34,056 nucleotides of DNA from Clostridia bacterium (GTDB lineage Bacteria; Bacillota; Clostridia; TANB77; CAG-508). Location: contig JAFWNQ010000002.1 in assembly GCA_017510245.1 (NCBI GenBank), forward strand, positions 1-34,056, read 5' to 3'. Every line of letters begins with the position of its first letter. The first letter of the stretch is position 1. Below the pieces are notes generated by a model. The model worked only from the letters and a program-made list of their open reading frames with translations, made no database searches and was not told the origin of the DNA. Position numbers and translations under genes: made by a program. This document shows positions 1 to 7,985 of this stretch, piece after piece.

Positions 1-1311
1 GTAAGCCTAGACATGAGTGGAACAAAATCAATAAAACTAACAGCAGAGGTAGAACCAGCCACAGCTAGTAATAAGAAGATAAAATGGACAAATGGAAATA
101 GTAATATAGTTTATATGAGCGCATCAGGAGGTACAGCAACAATAACAGGGTTGAAAAATGGAGAGACAAAAATAACTGCTGCAATAGAAGGAACAAATAT
201 AAGCAAAGAATGTAAAATACATGTTACAACAAGTCCAAAGAGTGTAGAACTTAATAAAAGTAGTGCAAATCTAGATATGAGTGGTACAAAAACAGTACAA
301 CTAACGGCAACAGTAGAACCAAGTACAGCCCAAAATAAAACAATAACATGGAGTAGTAGTAATACATCAATAGCAGAAGTAGACAAAAACGGAAAAGTTA
401 CAGCAAAGAAAAATGGAAAAGTAACTGTAACAGCAAAAACAGTAAACAATAAAACAGCAACAAGTAAAATAACGGTAATAACAAATTCAACAGGAATAAA
501 ACTAAACAAAACTAGCATAACAATAGATAATGGGAAATCAACAGCATTAACAGCAACAATATTACCAACAACAGCAACTAGTAAAACAATAAGTTGGAGT
601 AGTAGTAATACAAGCATAGCAACAGTAGATAAAAATGGAAAAGTAACAGGCAAGAAAGTTGGAACAGTTACTATAAAAGCTAAAACATCAAATGACAAGT
701 ATGCATCATGCAAAGTAGAAGTAAAAACAGGGGCATTAGGATTTAGTAGTCCAGAAGCAGATAAACTTGGTTACATTCAACAAAGTAATAGGGGATATCC
801 AATAGCTGGTGGCTCAACTAACCCACATATGTATTGCGATTCAACTTCATTGACGCATGCTATAATATTACTTACTGGAAATTATAAAATAACACCAAAT
901 AGTCTATATAATGAAACAGCTGCACATTTTCCAAATACTAATATTAATACACAGTATTCAGGTAAAGGAGCAAGTCTAGACCTTCTATTTGAATATTGTA
1001 AATACAAATACGGCATGAAGAGAAGAACTATAACAGATAGGAGTAAATATACAACAACAGAAGTTAAAAAGATATTGAGCAAAAAGCATGTTATTCTTAC
1101 TGGTGGAGGTGGAAGTAATCTACTTTACTGTAAACCTAATGGAAAGGAAAGAACCCATGAGGGACATACAATAATGTTCTATAAATATGAAAACGGAGTC
1201 TTTTATGCTAAAGACACAGCCTATGATGGTGGAGGAATGTGTCCTTATACTGAAGCGAAGGCGGCAAACTTCTTCCGAAATGTGGTATATATTGTAGAAT
1301 ATTATATATAG
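1..1311 (+). CDS. Ig-like (BIG2) repeat protein with C39-like cysteine peptidase domain, 5' partial
   Basis: The reading frame is open from base 1, so the gene begins outside the window; an internal ATG at 13 is not a real start because the codons before it (VSLD) continue the repeat seen later (NLDMSGTK). Numbering from base 1, residues 1-76, 80-160 and 163-241 are three group-2 bacterial Ig-like repeats with the typical ITWSSSNTSIAEVDKNGKV core. Residues 245-436 form a second domain with Cys279 (MYCDSTSLTHAI), His389 (EGHTIMFY) and Asp405 (FYAKDTA), spaced as a papain-fold C39-like Cys-His-Asp triad. Such proteins are usually extracellular; the signal peptide would lie upstream. The domain may act as a peptidase or be a non-catalytic relative. 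A terminator follows immediately. Confidence 0.8.
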   Translation, partial: VSLDMSGTKSIKLTAEVEPATASNKKIKWTNGNSNIVYMSASGGTATITGLKNGETKITAAIEGTNISKECKIHVTTSPKSVELNKSSANLDMSGTKTVQLTATVEPSTAQNKTITWSSSNTSIAEVDKNGKVTAKKNGKVTVTAKTVNNKTATSKITVITNSTGIKLNKTSITIDNGKSTALTATILPTTATSKTISWSSSNTSIATVDKNGKVTGKKVGTVTIKAKTSNDKYASCKVEVKTGALGFSSPEADKLGYIQQSNRGYPIAGGSTNPHMYCDSTSLTHAIILLTGNYKITPNSLYNETAAHFPNTNINTQYSGKGASLDLLFEYCKYKYGMKRRTITDRSKYTTTEVKKILSKKHVILTGGGGSNLLYCKPNGKERTHEGHTIMFYKYENGVFYAKDTAYDGGGMCPYTEAKAANFFRNVVYIVEYYI

Positions 1312-1318
1312 ATAATAT

Positions 1319-1358
1319 AAAAAAGGAATTGTAGTATGTAAAGTACAATTCCTTTTTT
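1319..1358 (+). terminator. Rho-independent terminator after the Ig-like protein gene
   Basis: AAAAGGAATTGTA (1321-1333) pairs perfectly with TACAATTCCTTTT (1344-1356) around a 10-nt loop, and the 3' arm runs into a seven-T tract. It lies 8 nt after the stop codon and separates this gene from the ribosomal operon. Confidence 0.92.
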
Positions 1359-1410
1359 TATATAAGAATTTAAATAATACAATTTTCAATAAGAAAAAAT
1401 GAAAAAATGC

Positions 1411-1439
1411 TTGACTTAATGCATAAAAGGAGGTATAAT
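1411..1439 (+). promoter_or_regulatory. Sigma-A promoter of the S10 operon
   Basis: TTGACT (1411-1416), a 17-bp spacer and TATAAT (1434-1439) match the housekeeping consensus at 11 of 12 positions. Transcription should start near 1446, giving a 5' leader of about 315 nt before rpsJ. Confidence 0.88.
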
Positions 1440-1445
1440 AATTAA

Positions 1446-1760
1446 GCATGTTAATGAATGCGTTGAAGTAGAATGTGGCTACACACTTAAAAAATAAGTG
1501 ATGGAGGGAACTTCTATGGAGTATGTCATGGCAAAGACCAGGCGGCAAGTTTTATAAATATAAAGCACTTTAGCCCAAGGAAATCATGCAAACTTGGGAT
1601 TTTATAATGGTTAAAAGCGAAACACCAGGGTGCATTTATGACTTCCGACCAAAAAATATTAACAAACACCATATAATACTGAATAAATCGATTAAAATGT
1701 TGCGGGTAATCGAAAATAATAAATAGTAAAAATATGGTGAAATGAAAGGGAGGTAAAAGA
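1446..1760 (+). promoter_or_regulatory. Long structured 5' leader of the S10 operon
   Basis: This 315-nt untranslated region has several potential hairpins: TGTG/CACA (1474-1485), CACTTA/TAAGTG (1484-1500, alternative to the previous one), CCCAAG/CTTGGG (1574-1598), and a nested pair CACCATAT/ATATGGTG (1667-1674 with 1732-1739) enclosing TCGATT/AATCGA (1688-1713). The last ends just before the rpsJ ribosome binding site AAAGGGAGG. No U-tract follows the hairpins, so translational rather than terminator-type control is more likely. S10 operon leaders are autoregulatory (via L4) in gamma-proteobacteria; I do not recognise this leader as a known class. Confidence 0.55.
1516..1557 (+). CDS. Possible 13-residue leader peptide in the S10 operon leader
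   Basis: An ATG at 1516 opens MEYVMAKTRRQVL before TAA. GGAGGG (1503-1508) sits 7 nt upstream, a good Shine-Dalgarno distance. It is the only well-positioned start in the leader and ends 16 nt before the CCCAAG/CTTGGG hairpin. A translated leader peptide could couple ribosome transit to leader folding. The peptide is basic at its centre. It matches no leader peptide I know, and with so few codons a chance ORF remains possible. Confidence 0.35.
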   Translation: MEYVMAKTRRQVL

Positions 1761-2117
1761 ATGGCAACAACAAAGAAAGATGCGGAGAAAACAGTTACAA
1801 CAACTGCTGCAAAAAGTGAAAAAATCAGAATAAGACTAAAAGCTTATGATCATGTTGTTTTAGAACAGTCTGCTGAGAAGATAGTAGATACTGCTAAAAG
1901 AACAGGAGCTAAGGTTTCAGGACCTATTCCACTTCCAACAGAAAAGGAAATTGTAACAATATTACGTTCTCCACACAAACACAAAGATTCAAGAGAACAA
2001 TTTGAATTGAGAACACATAAGAGAGTTATTGATATTTTATATCCAACACAAAAAACAGTTGACAGCTTAATGAAAATTGAATTACCAGCTGGTGTTGATA
2101 TAGAAATCAAATTATAA
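1761..2117 (+). CDS. rpsJ: 30S ribosomal protein S10
   Basis: S10 sits in the head of the 30S subunit and, in many bacteria, doubles as the NusE antitermination factor. The core starts at residue 21 ([11 protein letters not shown]) and continues through the family signature around residues 66-81 ([16 protein letters not shown]). The start at 1761 has AAAGGGAGG 8 nt upstream. The protein is 118 residues against the usual 102-105: residues 1-20 form a Thr/Lys/Ala-rich extension ([16 protein letters not shown]). First gene of the operon. A 171-nt spacer separates it from rplC. Confidence 0.98.
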   Translation: MATTKKDAEKTVTTTAAKSEKIRIRLKAYDHVVLEQSAEKIVDTAKRTGAKVSGPIPLPTEKEIVTILRSPHKHKDSREQFELRTHKRVIDILYPTQKTVDSLMKIELPAGVDIEIKL

Positions 2118-2288
2118 TAATTATGAGATTATATTAAATTTAAATCTATGCTGATTTTCTACTAGAATTAGTTGAAGCTTATGCAAGAAAGTAGAATTGA
2201 AAACTCAAATGTACATATTGCATTAATTGAGTGAATTAAATTTGACGAAGCAGAACAATTCATAAAATCAGTCGATGGGAGGAAAGAA
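2118..2288 (+). promoter_or_regulatory. Structured spacer rpsJ-rplC
   Basis: The 171-nt gap has no ORF. Possible pairings are AAATTTAA (2136-2143) with TTAAATTT (2236-2243), TTCTACT with AGTAGAA inside it, a CTCAAATG...CATTaaTTGAG hairpin, and CTGATTTT (2151-2158) with AAAATCAG near 2265-2272. The first and last would cross, as in a pseudoknot or as alternatives. The sequence is AT-rich, so individual helices are weak evidence. Confidence 0.35.
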
Positions 2289-2918
2289 ATGAAAAAAGCA
2301 TTAATAGGAAGAAAAATTGGAATGACTCAAATATTTGATGAAAAAGGAGCAGTTATTCCAGTAACAGCTATAGAAGTTGGACCTTGTACTGTAACACAAA
2401 TAAAAACAGTAGAACAAGATGGATATCAAGCTGTTCAATTAGGTTTTGGAGAAGTTAAGGAAAGCAAATTAACAAAACCACAATTAGGAAAGTTTTCAAA
2501 AGGAAAATTAACACCTAAAAAATTCTTGAGAGAATTTAGATTAGATTCAATTGAAGGACTAAATGTTGGAGATGAACTTAAAGCTGATGTATTTGAAGTT
2601 GGTGATAAAGTTGATATTCAAGGTACTTCAAAAGGAAAAGGATTCCAAGGCGTTATCAAACGTCATGGACAACATAGAGGACCAATGGGACATGGATCAA
2701 TGTATCATAGAAGACCAGGTTCAATGGGATCTACTTCAACACCAGGTAGAGTATATCCAGGTAAAAAATTACCAGGACATATGGGAACAGAAACTGTTAC
2801 AATACAGAATCTTGAAGTTGTTAAAGTAGACGTAGATAAAAACGTAATTTTAGTAAAGGGAAGTGTTCCTGGAGCTAAAAAATCTATATTAAAGATAAAA
2901 TCAAGTGTTAAAGCTTAG
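2289..2918 (+). CDS. rplC: 50S ribosomal protein L3
   Basis: L3 is an early-assembly 23S rRNA-binding protein whose loop reaches the peptidyl transferase centre. The 209-residue product has the usual length; it opens [18 protein letters not shown] and carries the conserved [16 protein letters not shown] stretch and the [19 protein letters not shown] loop (about residues 140-158). GGGAGGAAAGAA precedes the ATG. The gene lies in canonical S10 order and is followed 17 nt later by rplD. Confidence 0.98.
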   Translation: MKKALIGRKIGMTQIFDEKGAVIPVTAIEVGPCTVTQIKTVEQDGYQAVQLGFGEVKESKLTKPQLGKFSKGKLTPKKFLREFRLDSIEGLNVGDELKADVFEVGDKVDIQGTSKGKGFQGVIKRHGQHRGPMGHGSMYHRRPGSMGSTSTPGRVYPGKKLPGHMGTETVTIQNLEVVKVDVDKNVILVKGSVPGAKKSILKIKSSVKA

Positions 2919-2935
2919 GAAAGGAGGAGCAGATT

Positions 2936-3559
2936 ATGCCTAAAATAGATGTATTAAGTGCTGACGGAAAGAAAGTCAAGGAAATAGAATTAGATGAAAA
3001 TATTTTTGGTATTGAACCAAATGAAAATGTGGTTCACTTAGTAATAGTAAATTACCTTGCAAATCAAAGACAAGGAACACAAAATACAAAAACAAGATCA
3101 GAAGTTTCTGGTGGTGGAAGAAAACCATGGAGACAAAAAGGAACAGGACGTGCTAGACAAGGTTCTATTAGATCACCACAGTGGGTAAAAGGTGGTATAG
3201 CACTAGGACCAAAACCACGTATTTATACTTACAAAGTAAATAAGAAAGAAAGAAGACTAGCTATTAGATCTGTACTAAGTTCTAAGGTTCTAGAAAAACA
3301 ATTAACAGTTGTTGATAAATTAGAGCTAAAAGAAATAAAAACAGCTAAGATGGTTAAAACATTAGAAAACTTAAAAATTACAGGAAAAACATTAGTTGTA
3401 TTACCTGAAAACAATGAGAACGTTCAAAAGTCATTAAGAAATATTAAGGGAGTTAAAGCTTCAATAGTTGATACAATAAATGCTTATGACTTAGTTAAAT
3501 ATGATAATTTAGTTTTAACAGAAGGTTCAGTTAAGAAGATAGAGGAGGTGTACGCATAA
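2936..3559 (+). CDS. rplD: 50S ribosomal protein L4
   Basis: L4 binds 23S rRNA and its loop lines the peptide exit tunnel; in Escherichia coli it also represses the S10 operon. The 207-residue protein carries the family loop [19 protein letters not shown] at about residues 60-78 and the C-terminal [19 protein letters not shown] pattern. AAGGAGGAG lies 8 nt before the ATG. The stop codon overlaps the rplW start as TAATG, which suggests translational coupling. Confidence 0.97.
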   Translation: MPKIDVLSADGKKVKEIELDENIFGIEPNENVVHLVIVNYLANQRQGTQNTKTRSEVSGGGRKPWRQKGTGRARQGSIRSPQWVKGGIALGPKPRIYTYKVNKKERRLAIRSVLSSKVLEKQLTVVDKLELKEIKTAKMVKTLENLKITGKTLVVLPENNENVQKSLRNIKGVKASIVDTINAYDLVKYDNLVLTEGSVKKIEEVYA

Positions 3560-3900
3560 TGATACCAGAGGAAATTATTATTAAACCAGTTGTTACTGAA
3601 AAAAGTAATGATGAAGTACAATTAGGAAAGTATACCTTTAAAGTAAACAAGAAAGCTACAAAGGTAGATATAAAAAGAGCTTGCGAAAAACTTTTCAATG
3701 TAAAAGTTTTAAAAGTTAACACAACAATGGTTAAAGGAAAAACAAAGAGAGTTGGAAGAAGCATTGGAAAAACTTCTGACTGGAAGAAAGCTATTGTTAC
3801 AATCGACTTAAATCCAGGAGATCAAACATATCTTGGAAAAGGTGGAAAAGTTACAAAGGTTTCTAAAAAGTATAGTGATTCAATCGAAGGTATAGTTTAG
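3559..3900 (+). CDS. rplW: 50S ribosomal protein L23
   Basis: L23 is at the exit-tunnel rim and serves as a docking site for trigger factor, SRP and SecY. The 113 residues begin with [13 protein letters not shown] and [17 protein letters not shown], both typical. Its ATG shares one base with the rplD stop, and GAGGAGGTG (3542-3550) lies inside the end of rplD. It is about 15-18 residues longer than the common 95-97 because of a C-terminal tail after LNPGD (about 96-113). A 205-nt structured gap follows before rplB. Confidence 0.96.
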   Translation: MIPEEIIIKPVVTEKSNDEVQLGKYTFKVNKKATKVDIKRACEKLFNVKVLKVNTTMVKGKTKRVGRSIGKTSDWKKAIVTIDLNPGDQTYLGKGGKVTKVSKKYSDSIEGIV

Positions 3901-3988
3901 ATTGTTTCATTGATAAATTATTATCGAGAAAATACTCGGAAAATAAAGAATATCTGGATGCGAACAGGAAAAAATCGCAAATTTATAT

Positions 3989-4105
3989 AAGGAGGTTAAG
4001 GCTTATTAATAACAAGTAATACGAAGAAATAATTCAAATATTATATTGATAATATTGAATTTAATTTCAAAAATAAGGATACAGTTTGTATAAGCCGTAA
4101 ACAAA
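3989..4105 (+). promoter_or_regulatory. Distant Shine-Dalgarno and bridging hairpin before rplB
   Basis: AAGGAGG (3989-3995) is the only strong ribosome binding site before rplB, yet the ATG is at 4106. The sequence between them starts with TTA-A-GGCTTAT (3996-4006) and ends with ATAAGCC-G-TAA (4090-4100), a 3 + 7 bp helix with one mismatch. Inside it ACAA (4012-4015) pairs TTGT (4086-4089), GAAAT (4026-4030) pairs ATTTC (4064-4068), and an AATTCA(A)ATATTAT / ATAATATTGAATT hairpin closes on loop ATTG (4045-4048). Folding would place the Shine-Dalgarno next to TAAACAAAATG. The region 3901-3988 holds only small hairpins such as CGAG/CTCG and GCGA/TCGC. Confidence 0.6.
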
Positions 4106-4933
4106 ATGGGAGTTAAAAAATTTAGACCAACAACACCATCATTAAGAAATATGACTGTTTCAGACTTTGCAGAGATAACAAAGAAAACTCCTGAGAAATC
4201 ATTATTAGCTGCTAAAAAGAAAAATGCAGGTAGAAATTCTCAAGGAAAAATAACAGTAAGACATCATGGTGGTGGAAATAGGCAAAAGTATAGAATTATT
4301 GATTTTAAAAGAAATAAAATAGATATGGAAGCAACTGTAGTAGGAATTGAATACGATCCAAACAGAAGTGCAAATATCGCATTAATAAAATATGAAGATG
4401 GAACTTTAAGTTACATCATTGCACCAAAAGGACTAACAGACGGAGATAAAATAATATCTTCTGAAAAAGCAGATATTAAACCAGGAAACTGCATGAAACT
4501 TGAGAATATTCCTTTAGGTACATTAGTTCATAACGTTGAAATAAATCCGGGACAAGGAGCAAAATTTGTTAGAAGTGCTGGACAATCAGCTCAATTAATG
4601 GCTAAGGAAGGTAAATATGCACATTTAAGATTACCATCAGGTGAAATGAGATTAGTTTTAGCTAAGTGTAAAGCAACAATTGGTGAAATCGGAAATGATG
4701 ATCATAAGAATATTAAAATTGGTAAAGCTGGAAAGAAGAGACATATGGGAATCAGACCTACAGTTAGAGGTTCTGCAATGAACCCTAATGATCACCCTCA
4801 TGGAGGTGGTGAAGGTAAAGCACCAGTCGGACATCCAGGACCAATGACACCATGGGGTAAACCAGCACTTGGATATAAGACTAGAGCTAAACATAAAAAA
4901 TCAAATCGTTTAATAACAAAAAGACGTAAATAA
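4106..4933 (+). CDS. rplB: 50S ribosomal protein L2
   Basis: L2 is a core 23S rRNA-binding protein needed for subunit association and peptidyl transferase activity. The 275 residues follow the family from start to finish: [13 protein letters not shown] at the N-terminus, [29 protein letters not shown], and the catalytic-region loop [13 protein letters not shown]. An in-frame TAA at 4091-4093 leaves ATG 4106 as the only reasonable start. There is no Shine-Dalgarno within 20 nt of it (see the bridging hairpin entry). rpsS follows 15 nt downstream. Confidence 0.97.
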   Translation: MGVKKFRPTTPSLRNMTVSDFAEITKKTPEKSLLAAKKKNAGRNSQGKITVRHHGGGNRQKYRIIDFKRNKIDMEATVVGIEYDPNRSANIALIKYEDGTLSYIIAPKGLTDGDKIISSEKADIKPGNCMKLENIPLGTLVHNVEINPGQGAKFVRSAGQSAQLMAKEGKYAHLRLPSGEMRLVLAKCKATIGEIGNDDHKNIKIGKAGKKRHMGIRPTVRGSAMNPNDHPHGGGEGKAPVGHPGPMTPWGKPALGYKTRAKHKKSNRLITKRRK

Positions 4934-4948
4934 TGAAAGGAGATAGAA

Positions 4949-5224
4949 ATGTCAAGATCAAGTAAAAAAATGCCATTCGTAGCTCCTGAACTTTTAAAAA
5001 GGATAGAAGCAATGAATGAAAGTGGAGATAAAGTAGTTTTGAAAACATGGTCAAGAGCATCAACAATATATCCACAAATGGTTGGACATACAATAGCTGT
5101 TCATGATGGTAGAAAACATGTACCAATTTATATCACAGAAGAAATGATTGGTCATAAACTAGGAGAATTTGCACCTACAAGAACATTTAAAGGTCATGCA
5201 GGAAGCAAGAATGCAAGTAAATAA
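4949..5224 (+). CDS. rpsS: 30S ribosomal protein S19
   Basis: S19 is in the 30S head and contacts the A-site tRNA and S13. The 91 residues include [15 protein letters not shown], the motif [11 protein letters not shown] and [13 protein letters not shown] near the C-terminus, with normal length. AAAGGAGA is 8 nt upstream of ATG. Canonical position between rplB and rplV. Confidence 0.97.
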   Translation: MSRSSKKMPFVAPELLKRIEAMNESGDKVVLKTWSRASTIYPQMVGHTIAVHDGRKHVPIYITEEMIGHKLGEFAPTRTFKGHAGSKNASK

Positions 5225-5281
5225 AAATATTCCGTTCAAAACAAAAGTTGTTTGAGCTAGTGAAGAAGGAGGTAAGAAAAA

Positions 5282-5821
5282 GTGGCAGACGAGAAAAAGA
5301 AGAAAGTAGACACAAAGAAAGAAACAAAAAAAGTTGAAGCAAAAGTTGATGAAAAAAAGAAGTCTACAACAAAAAAAGCTGAAGAGTCTAAAACTGTAAA
5401 TAAAGAAAAAGCTACAACTACAACAAAAGCAGCTACAAAGAAAGTTGAATCAAAAAAAGAAGTTGTAAAGAATAATGAGGACGAATTAGTAGCTACTGCA
5501 ACAGTTAAATATGCAAGAATATCTAGTAGAAAAGTAAAAATCGTTGCAGATTTAATAAGAGGAAAGAATGTTGATGAAGCTTTAGCGATATTACAATTTA
5601 CACAAAAAGCAGGAAGCGAGATATTAATTAAATTATTAAATTCAGCAATTGCAAATGCTGAAAACAATAATCAAATGACTCACAGCAAATTATATATAGC
5701 TGAAATTTATTCTAATCAAGGTCCTACATTAAAGAGAATTAGACCTGCAGCAAAAGGAAGTGCAGTTAGAATTAGAAAAAGAACAAGTCATACAACTATA
5801 GTATTAAAAGAAAGAGACTAA
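5282..5821 (+). CDS. rplV: 50S ribosomal protein L22 with long Lys/Thr-rich N-terminal extension
   Basis: The L22 core runs from about residue 70 ([18 protein letters not shown]) to the end, including the exit-tunnel beta-hairpin segment [20 protein letters not shown]. Residues 1-69 are a low-complexity, highly charged extension made almost only of K, E, T, A and V, which makes the protein 179 residues instead of about 110. The GTG start at 5282 has AAGGAGG (5266-5272) at 9 nt, and no ATG or good ribosome binding site occurs before the core, so the extension appears genuine. Its role is unknown; it may be disordered on the ribosome surface. Confidence 0.95.
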   Translation: MADEKKKKVDTKKETKKVEAKVDEKKKSTTKKAEESKTVNKEKATTTTKAATKKVESKKEVVKNNEDELVATATVKYARISSRKVKIVADLIRGKNVDEALAILQFTQKAGSEILIKLLNSAIANAENNNQMTHSKLYIAEIYSNQGPTLKRIRPAAKGSAVRIRKRTSHTTIVLKERD

Positions 5822-5841
5822 AAAGGAGGAGTAAGTTAAAT

Positions 5842-6531
5842 ATGGGACAAAAAGTAGATCCACGTGGATTTAGAGTTGGTGTTATAAATGACTGGAATTC
5901 AAAATGGTATGCAGATAAAAAACACTATGGAGATTATCTAGTAGAAGACCACAAAATCCGTGAATATATCAAGAAAAAATTATATGTTAGTGGAATTTCA
6001 AAAATTGAAATTGAAAGAACATCAAAATTTGTTAAAGTAAATGTTTATACTGCTAAACCTGGTTTAGTTATTGGTAAAGGTGGTAACCTTGCTGAGAACT
6101 TAAAATCAGAATTAGAAAAAATGATTGATAAACATGTTAATTTGAATATTGTAGAAGTTAAGGATGTTGATATAAATGCACAATTAGTTGCAGAAGGTAT
6201 TGCATCACAACTTGAAAGAAGAATTTCATTTAGACGTGCTATGAAACAAGCGATGCAAAAAGCTATGAAAATGGGAGCACAAGGAATTAAGACTGCTTGC
6301 TCAGGAAGATTAGGCGGAGCAGATATGGCAAGAACTGAATTCTATAAAGATGGAACAGTTCCACTTCAAACACTTAGAGCTGACATAGACTATGGATTTG
6401 CAGAAGCAGATACAACATATGGAAAAGTTGGCGTAAAGGTTTGGATATATAAAGGCGAAATTCTTCCAGCTAAAAAAGACAAAGTAATGGAAGGAGGAGA
6501 TAATCATGCCATTAATGCCAAAAAAGACTAA
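5842..6531 (+). CDS. rpsC: 30S ribosomal protein S3
   Basis: S3 forms part of the mRNA entry channel. The 229 residues contain the KH-domain loop [15 protein letters not shown] (about 73-87), the S3 C-terminal domain [20 protein letters not shown], and [29 protein letters not shown] lies upstream of ATG. The last 26 nt overlap the start of rplP, whose ribosome binding site is inside this gene. Confidence 0.97.
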   Translation: MGQKVDPRGFRVGVINDWNSKWYADKKHYGDYLVEDHKIREYIKKKLYVSGISKIEIERTSKFVKVNVYTAKPGLVIGKGGNLAENLKSELEKMIDKHVNLNIVEVKDVDINAQLVAEGIASQLERRISFRRAMKQAMQKAMKMGAQGIKTACSGRLGGADMARTEFYKDGTVPLQTLRADIDYGFAEADTTYGKVGVKVWIYKGEILPAKKDKVMEGGDNHAINAKKD

Positions 6532-6946
6532 ATATAGAAAACAACAAAAAGGTAGAAATAGAGGAAAAGCAACAAGAGGAAATAAAGTTGTTTATGGAGA
6601 ATATGGAATTCAAGCATTAGAATTAGGAGAGATTACTTCAAACCAAATTGAGGCAGCCCGTGTTGCTATGACAAGACATATTAAAAGAGGTGGTAAAGTA
6701 TGGATTAATATATTTCCAGACAAACCACTTACAGCAAAACCTATTGGAACTCGTATGGGTAAAGGAAAAGGAGCTGTTGAACGTTGGGTAGCAAGAGTAA
6801 AACCAGGAAGAGTTATGTTTGAAATTGCTGGAGTACCAGAGGATGTTGCAAGAGAAGCTTTAAGACTTGCAGGATCTAAACTATCAGTTAAAACAAAATT
6901 TGTAAGAAAAGAAACTGAGATAGGTGGTGATAAAGATGAAGATTAG
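6506..6946 (+). CDS. rplP: 50S ribosomal protein L16
   Basis: L16 lies near the A-site and helps position tRNA. The 146-residue protein has the conserved [17 protein letters not shown] start, [17 protein letters not shown] and the [18 protein letters not shown] segment. The ATG at 6506 has AAGGAGG (6491-6497) 8 nt upstream and overlaps rpsC by 26 nt; a second in-frame ATG at 6515 matches the usual LMPK register but has no better ribosome binding site. A short acidic tail (GGDKDED) overlaps rpmC. Confidence 0.96.
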   Translation: MPLMPKKTKYRKQQKGRNRGKATRGNKVVYGEYGIQALELGEITSNQIEAARVAMTRHIKRGGKVWINIFPDKPLTAKPIGTRMGKGKGAVERWVARVKPGRVMFEIAGVPEDVAREALRLAGSKLSVKTKFVRKETEIGGDKDED

Positions 6947-7139
6947 TAAAATAAGAGAAATGTCTTCACCTGACTTAGAGAAAGAATTAGGAGAACTAAA
7001 ACAAGAATTGTTTAAATTAAGATTTAGTTTAGCAACAAATGGATTAGACAATCCTAAGAAAATCAGTGAAGTAAAGAAAGACATTGCAAGAGTAAACACT
7101 ATATTAACAGAAAGAAAATTACAAGAAGAAAGCAAATAA
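6936..7139 (+). CDS. rpmC: 50S ribosomal protein L29
   Basis: L29 sits beside L23 at the tunnel exit. Starting at ATG 6936 gives [19 protein letters not shown], matching the family N-terminus, for 67 residues; an upstream in-frame GTG at 6924 would add four residues and is less likely. AGGTGG (6922-6927) is 8 nt upstream. The motif [17 protein letters not shown] and the basic second helix ([16 protein letters not shown]) are typical. It overlaps the last 11 nt of rplP. Confidence 0.94.
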   Translation: MKISKIREMSSPDLEKELGELKQELFKLRFSLATNGLDNPKKISEVKKDIARVNTILTERKLQEESK

Positions 7140-7177
7140 TTAATGTAAAACGAATTACTAAGAAAGGAGCTTAACAC

Positions 7178-7441
7178 ATGGAAGAAAGAAATCTTCGTAA
7201 AACCATGATAGGCAAAGTTGTATCTGACAAGATGGATAAAACTGTTGTGGTAGCTGTAAACATCAATAAGATGGATAAGATGTATGGAAAAATAAAAAGA
7301 ACAACATACAAATTAAAAGCACATGATGGTGAAAATCAATGTAAAGTTGGAGACACAGTAAAAGTTATGGAAACAAGACCTCTATCTAAAGACAAAAGAT
7401 GGAGAGTAGTTGAAATAACAGAAAAAGCTGTAATAAAATAA
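7178..7441 (+). CDS. rpsQ: 30S ribosomal protein S17
   Basis: S17 is a primary 16S rRNA-binding OB-fold protein. The 87 residues contain [19 protein letters not shown] and [20 protein letters not shown] followed by [14 protein letters not shown], all characteristic. AAAGGAGC is placed well before ATG. Position between rpmC and rplN is canonical. Confidence 0.97.
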   Translation: MEERNLRKTMIGKVVSDKMDKTVVVAVNINKMDKMYGKIKRTTYKLKAHDGENQCKVGDTVKVMETRPLSKDKRWRVVEITEKAVIK

Positions 7442-7458
7442 AAAAGGAGGAAAGCCAA

Positions 7459-7827
7459 ATGGTACAGCAACAAACAAGACTAAAAGTAGCTGATAACACC
7501 GGAGCAAGAGAATTAATGTGTATTAGATGCTTAGGTGGTTCATATAGAAAATATGCTGGTGTAGGTGATGTAATAGTTGCTTCTGTAAAATCTGCAATAC
7601 CTGGTGGAACAGTAAAAAAAGGTCAAGTAGTTAAAGCAGTTGTAGTTAGAACTAAGAAACCTATACAAAGAGCTGATGGAACAGTTGTAAGATTTGATGA
7701 AAATGCAGCTGTAATAATTAGAGATGATAAAACACCAACTGGAACTCGTATATTTGGACCAGTTGCAAGAGAGCTAAGAGATAAGGAATATATGAAAATT
7801 TTATCTTTAGCACCAGAAGTTCTTTAA
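7459..7827 (+). CDS. rplN: 50S ribosomal protein L14
   Basis: L14 forms bridge B8 with 16S rRNA. The 122 residues, the standard family length, show [19 protein letters not shown] near the N-terminus and [20 protein letters not shown] near the C-terminus. AAAAGGAGGAAAG precedes the ATG. The stop codon is also the base of the extended hairpin that fills the following spacer. Confidence 0.98.
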   Translation: MVQQQTRLKVADNTGARELMCIRCLGGSYRKYAGVGDVIVASVKSAIPGGTVKKGQVVKAVVVRTKKPIQRADGTVVRFDENAAVIIRDDKTPTGTRIFGPVARELRDKEYMKILSLAPEVL

Positions 7828-7949
7828 AATAAACAAGAATTATCATCTCACATATTTTAATTTCATAAAAATATCCTCAATGTGCAGAAAGCACAAATGC
7901 GGTATTTTTACTTATTAAAATCCGTGATATAGCAATTTTTGTTTATTTT
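7826..7949 (+). promoter_or_regulatory. Extended hairpin element in the rplN-rplX spacer
   Basis: Five helices nest without crossing: AAAATAAACAA/TTGTTTATTTT (7826-7836 with 7939-7949, 11 bp), TCAC/GTGA (7848-7851, 7924-7927), ATTTTAAT/ATTAAAAT (7854-7861, 7914-7921), AAAAATA/TATTTTT (7867-7873, 7903-7909), TGTGC/GCACA (7881-7885, 7891-7895). Together they make about 35 bp over 124 nt. The base overlaps the rplN stop, and the rplX ribosome binding site lies just after it. It could be a regulatory or processing structure, or a small palindromic insertion; no target duplication is visible. Confidence 0.6.
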
Positions 7950-7985
7950 GATTAATCTTAATAAAAGAGAGGTGAGTTTAAGGTA

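Noticed and set aside
111..713. 200-codon minus-strand ORF in the Ig-like gene
   Set aside because: It is the reverse frame of a repetitive Thr/Lys-rich coding region, has a repetitive hydrophobic composition and no ribosome binding site.
1120..1548. 142-codon minus-strand ORF across the terminator and S10 leader
   Set aside because: It crosses a terminator, a promoter and the end of a real gene; the product is low-complexity and Phe/Tyr-rich.
2243..2249. Spo0A box TGACGAA near rplC
   Set aside because: A one-off match to a degenerate 7-mer inside an operon spacer with no promoter; expected by chance.
3901..4105. Small group II or group I intron between rplW and rplB
   Set aside because: The segment is far too short, lies outside the coding sequence and lacks recognisable domain V or P7 motifs.
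5257..5667. 136-codon minus-strand ORF opposite rplV
   Set aside because: Phe/Ser-rich complement of the Lys-rich L22 extension; no start signals.
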